Positions 6,271 to 6,735 of a DNA stretch of 6,735 nucleotides are shown piece by piece; position 1 is the first letter of the stretch; the number at the start of each line of letters is the position of its first letter. The notes below the pieces were generated by a model, which made no database searches, had not been told where the DNA came from, and saw only the letters and a list, made by a program, of their open reading frames with translations. The DNA lies in the NCBI GenBank assembly GCA_012962735.1, contig DTXA01000459.1, positions 1 through 6,735 on the forward strand, in the 5' to 3' direction. The stretch is from Candidatus Latescibacterota bacterium. GTDB lineage: Bacteria; Latescibacterota; 4484-107; B68-G9. A program made the translations under genes and the position numbers.

Positions 6271-6735
6271 CAGAGAGTATTTGGGAAAAAAGGTATTGCA
6301 ATTGGAAAAGCAGGGAAACTAAGGTTTACACCATATACCGGTGAGATTTTTGATGACAACCTTGCTGTAATTTTGCCATTAGAGGAAGTTGATTTTCATG
6401 CATTATGGGCATATTGTACATCAGATGAATTTGAAGAAAACTTACGAATGTTAGATAAGAAAATGTCTGTTACTGCTGGAACATTTACTAAAGTACCATT
6501 TGATTATTCAAAATGGAAAAACAAATATTCATTGGAGGCAGATGCTCCTTATACAAATGATCCAACCCAATGGATATTCCATGGCTATCCATCTCAAAGT
6601 GATACACCACTACAAGTTGCAGTTGCAAGACTACTAGGCTACCAATGGCCTGCAGAGCTAGATGAAGAAATGGAGCTTTCAAATGAAGCTCGCTCTTTGG
6701 TAGAGAGGTCTAAAACATTAAATTCATATGCAGAT
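6265..6735 (+). CDS. DNA methyltransferase / type IIG-like restriction-modification protein, internal fragment
   Basis: The plus frame is open without a stop to the window end and has no start of its own, so both ends are missing. It reads RGQRVFGKKGIAIGKAG, then LRFTPYTGEIFDDNLAVILP, then HALWAYCTSDEFEENLRMLD, then KVPFDYSKW, NDPTQWIFHGYP and PLQVAVARLLGYQWPAE. From memory these blocks match the C-terminal half (after the NPPY catalytic domain, probably the target-recognition region) of large class I, Eco57I-like SAM-dependent adenine methyltransferases found in restriction and other phage-defence loci. The catalytic motifs themselves would lie upstream and are not in the window. The codons are AT-rich (TTA, AGA, GAA, AAA), unlike all neighbours, so it comes from a different genome or from recently transferred DNA. 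The family call is fairly good; the specific defence system cannot be assigned. Confidence 0.7.

Noticed and set aside
6257..6301. N-terminal extension of the GT2 gene to a TTG at 6301
   Set aside because: These codons lie in or past the junction, overlap the methyltransferase frame on the other strand and do not resemble the family N-terminus.
6488..6682. Small minus-strand open frame in the AT-rich end
   Set aside because: It is antisense to the clearly coding methyltransferase frame.
6265..6735. Direct assignment to DISARM or BREX
   Set aside because: Only part of one methyltransferase is visible and no partner gene is in the window; the family is shared by several defence and restriction systems.

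Overview
The window is mostly GC-rich bacterial DNA; for example, positions 4201-4260 hold 38 G/C of 60. ATA and AGG codons are common. At the right end it switches abruptly to AT-rich DNA; positions 6421-6480 hold 19 G/C of 60. A heptosyltransferase-type GT9 enzyme, a hybrid PAS histidine kinase and ComEC fit a diderm (outer-membrane) bacterium, but the sequence alone does not name the lineage. No tRNA, rRNA, CRISPR array, transposase or phage gene was seen.

Left part, + strand (36-1361): a damaged hybrid sensor histidine kinase gene with a strong ribosome binding site. It carries three separate lesions: a missing base in a G run near 290-295, an apparent in-frame loss of the core of a second PAS domain near 550, and an out-of-frame deletion near 1247 that joins the ATPase F-box region to the last ~38 codons of a receiver domain.

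Middle, - strand (6256 down to 1384): a tight gene row transcribed right to left. The order is a GT2 glycosyltransferase (5' end missing), an eight-helix UPF0104/AglD-type membrane protein, a complete ComEC/Rec2 DNA-uptake channel with a metallo-beta-lactamase domain, and a GT9 glycosyltransferase. The last two overlap by ATGA. Three of the four genes suggest cell-surface glycan or lipid assembly; ComEC would import transforming DNA across the inner membrane and appears to share the transcript. The row converges on the kinase gene with only 22 bases between them.

Right end, + strand (about 6265-6735): the AT-rich piece of a large DNA methyltransferase/type IIG-like restriction-modification protein, lacking its 5' part and running off the window. 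The GT2 gene and the methyltransferase gene both lose their 5' ends at the same point, about 6245-6270. The base composition also changes there. This junction is either a real recombination between unrelated DNAs or a chimeric assembly, and it is the main item to verify before interpreting the methyltransferase as a neighbour of the glycan/ComEC genes.

I did not find a complete novel system. The most interesting items are the junction, the possible defence-type methyltransferase beyond it, and the multiply broken kinase.
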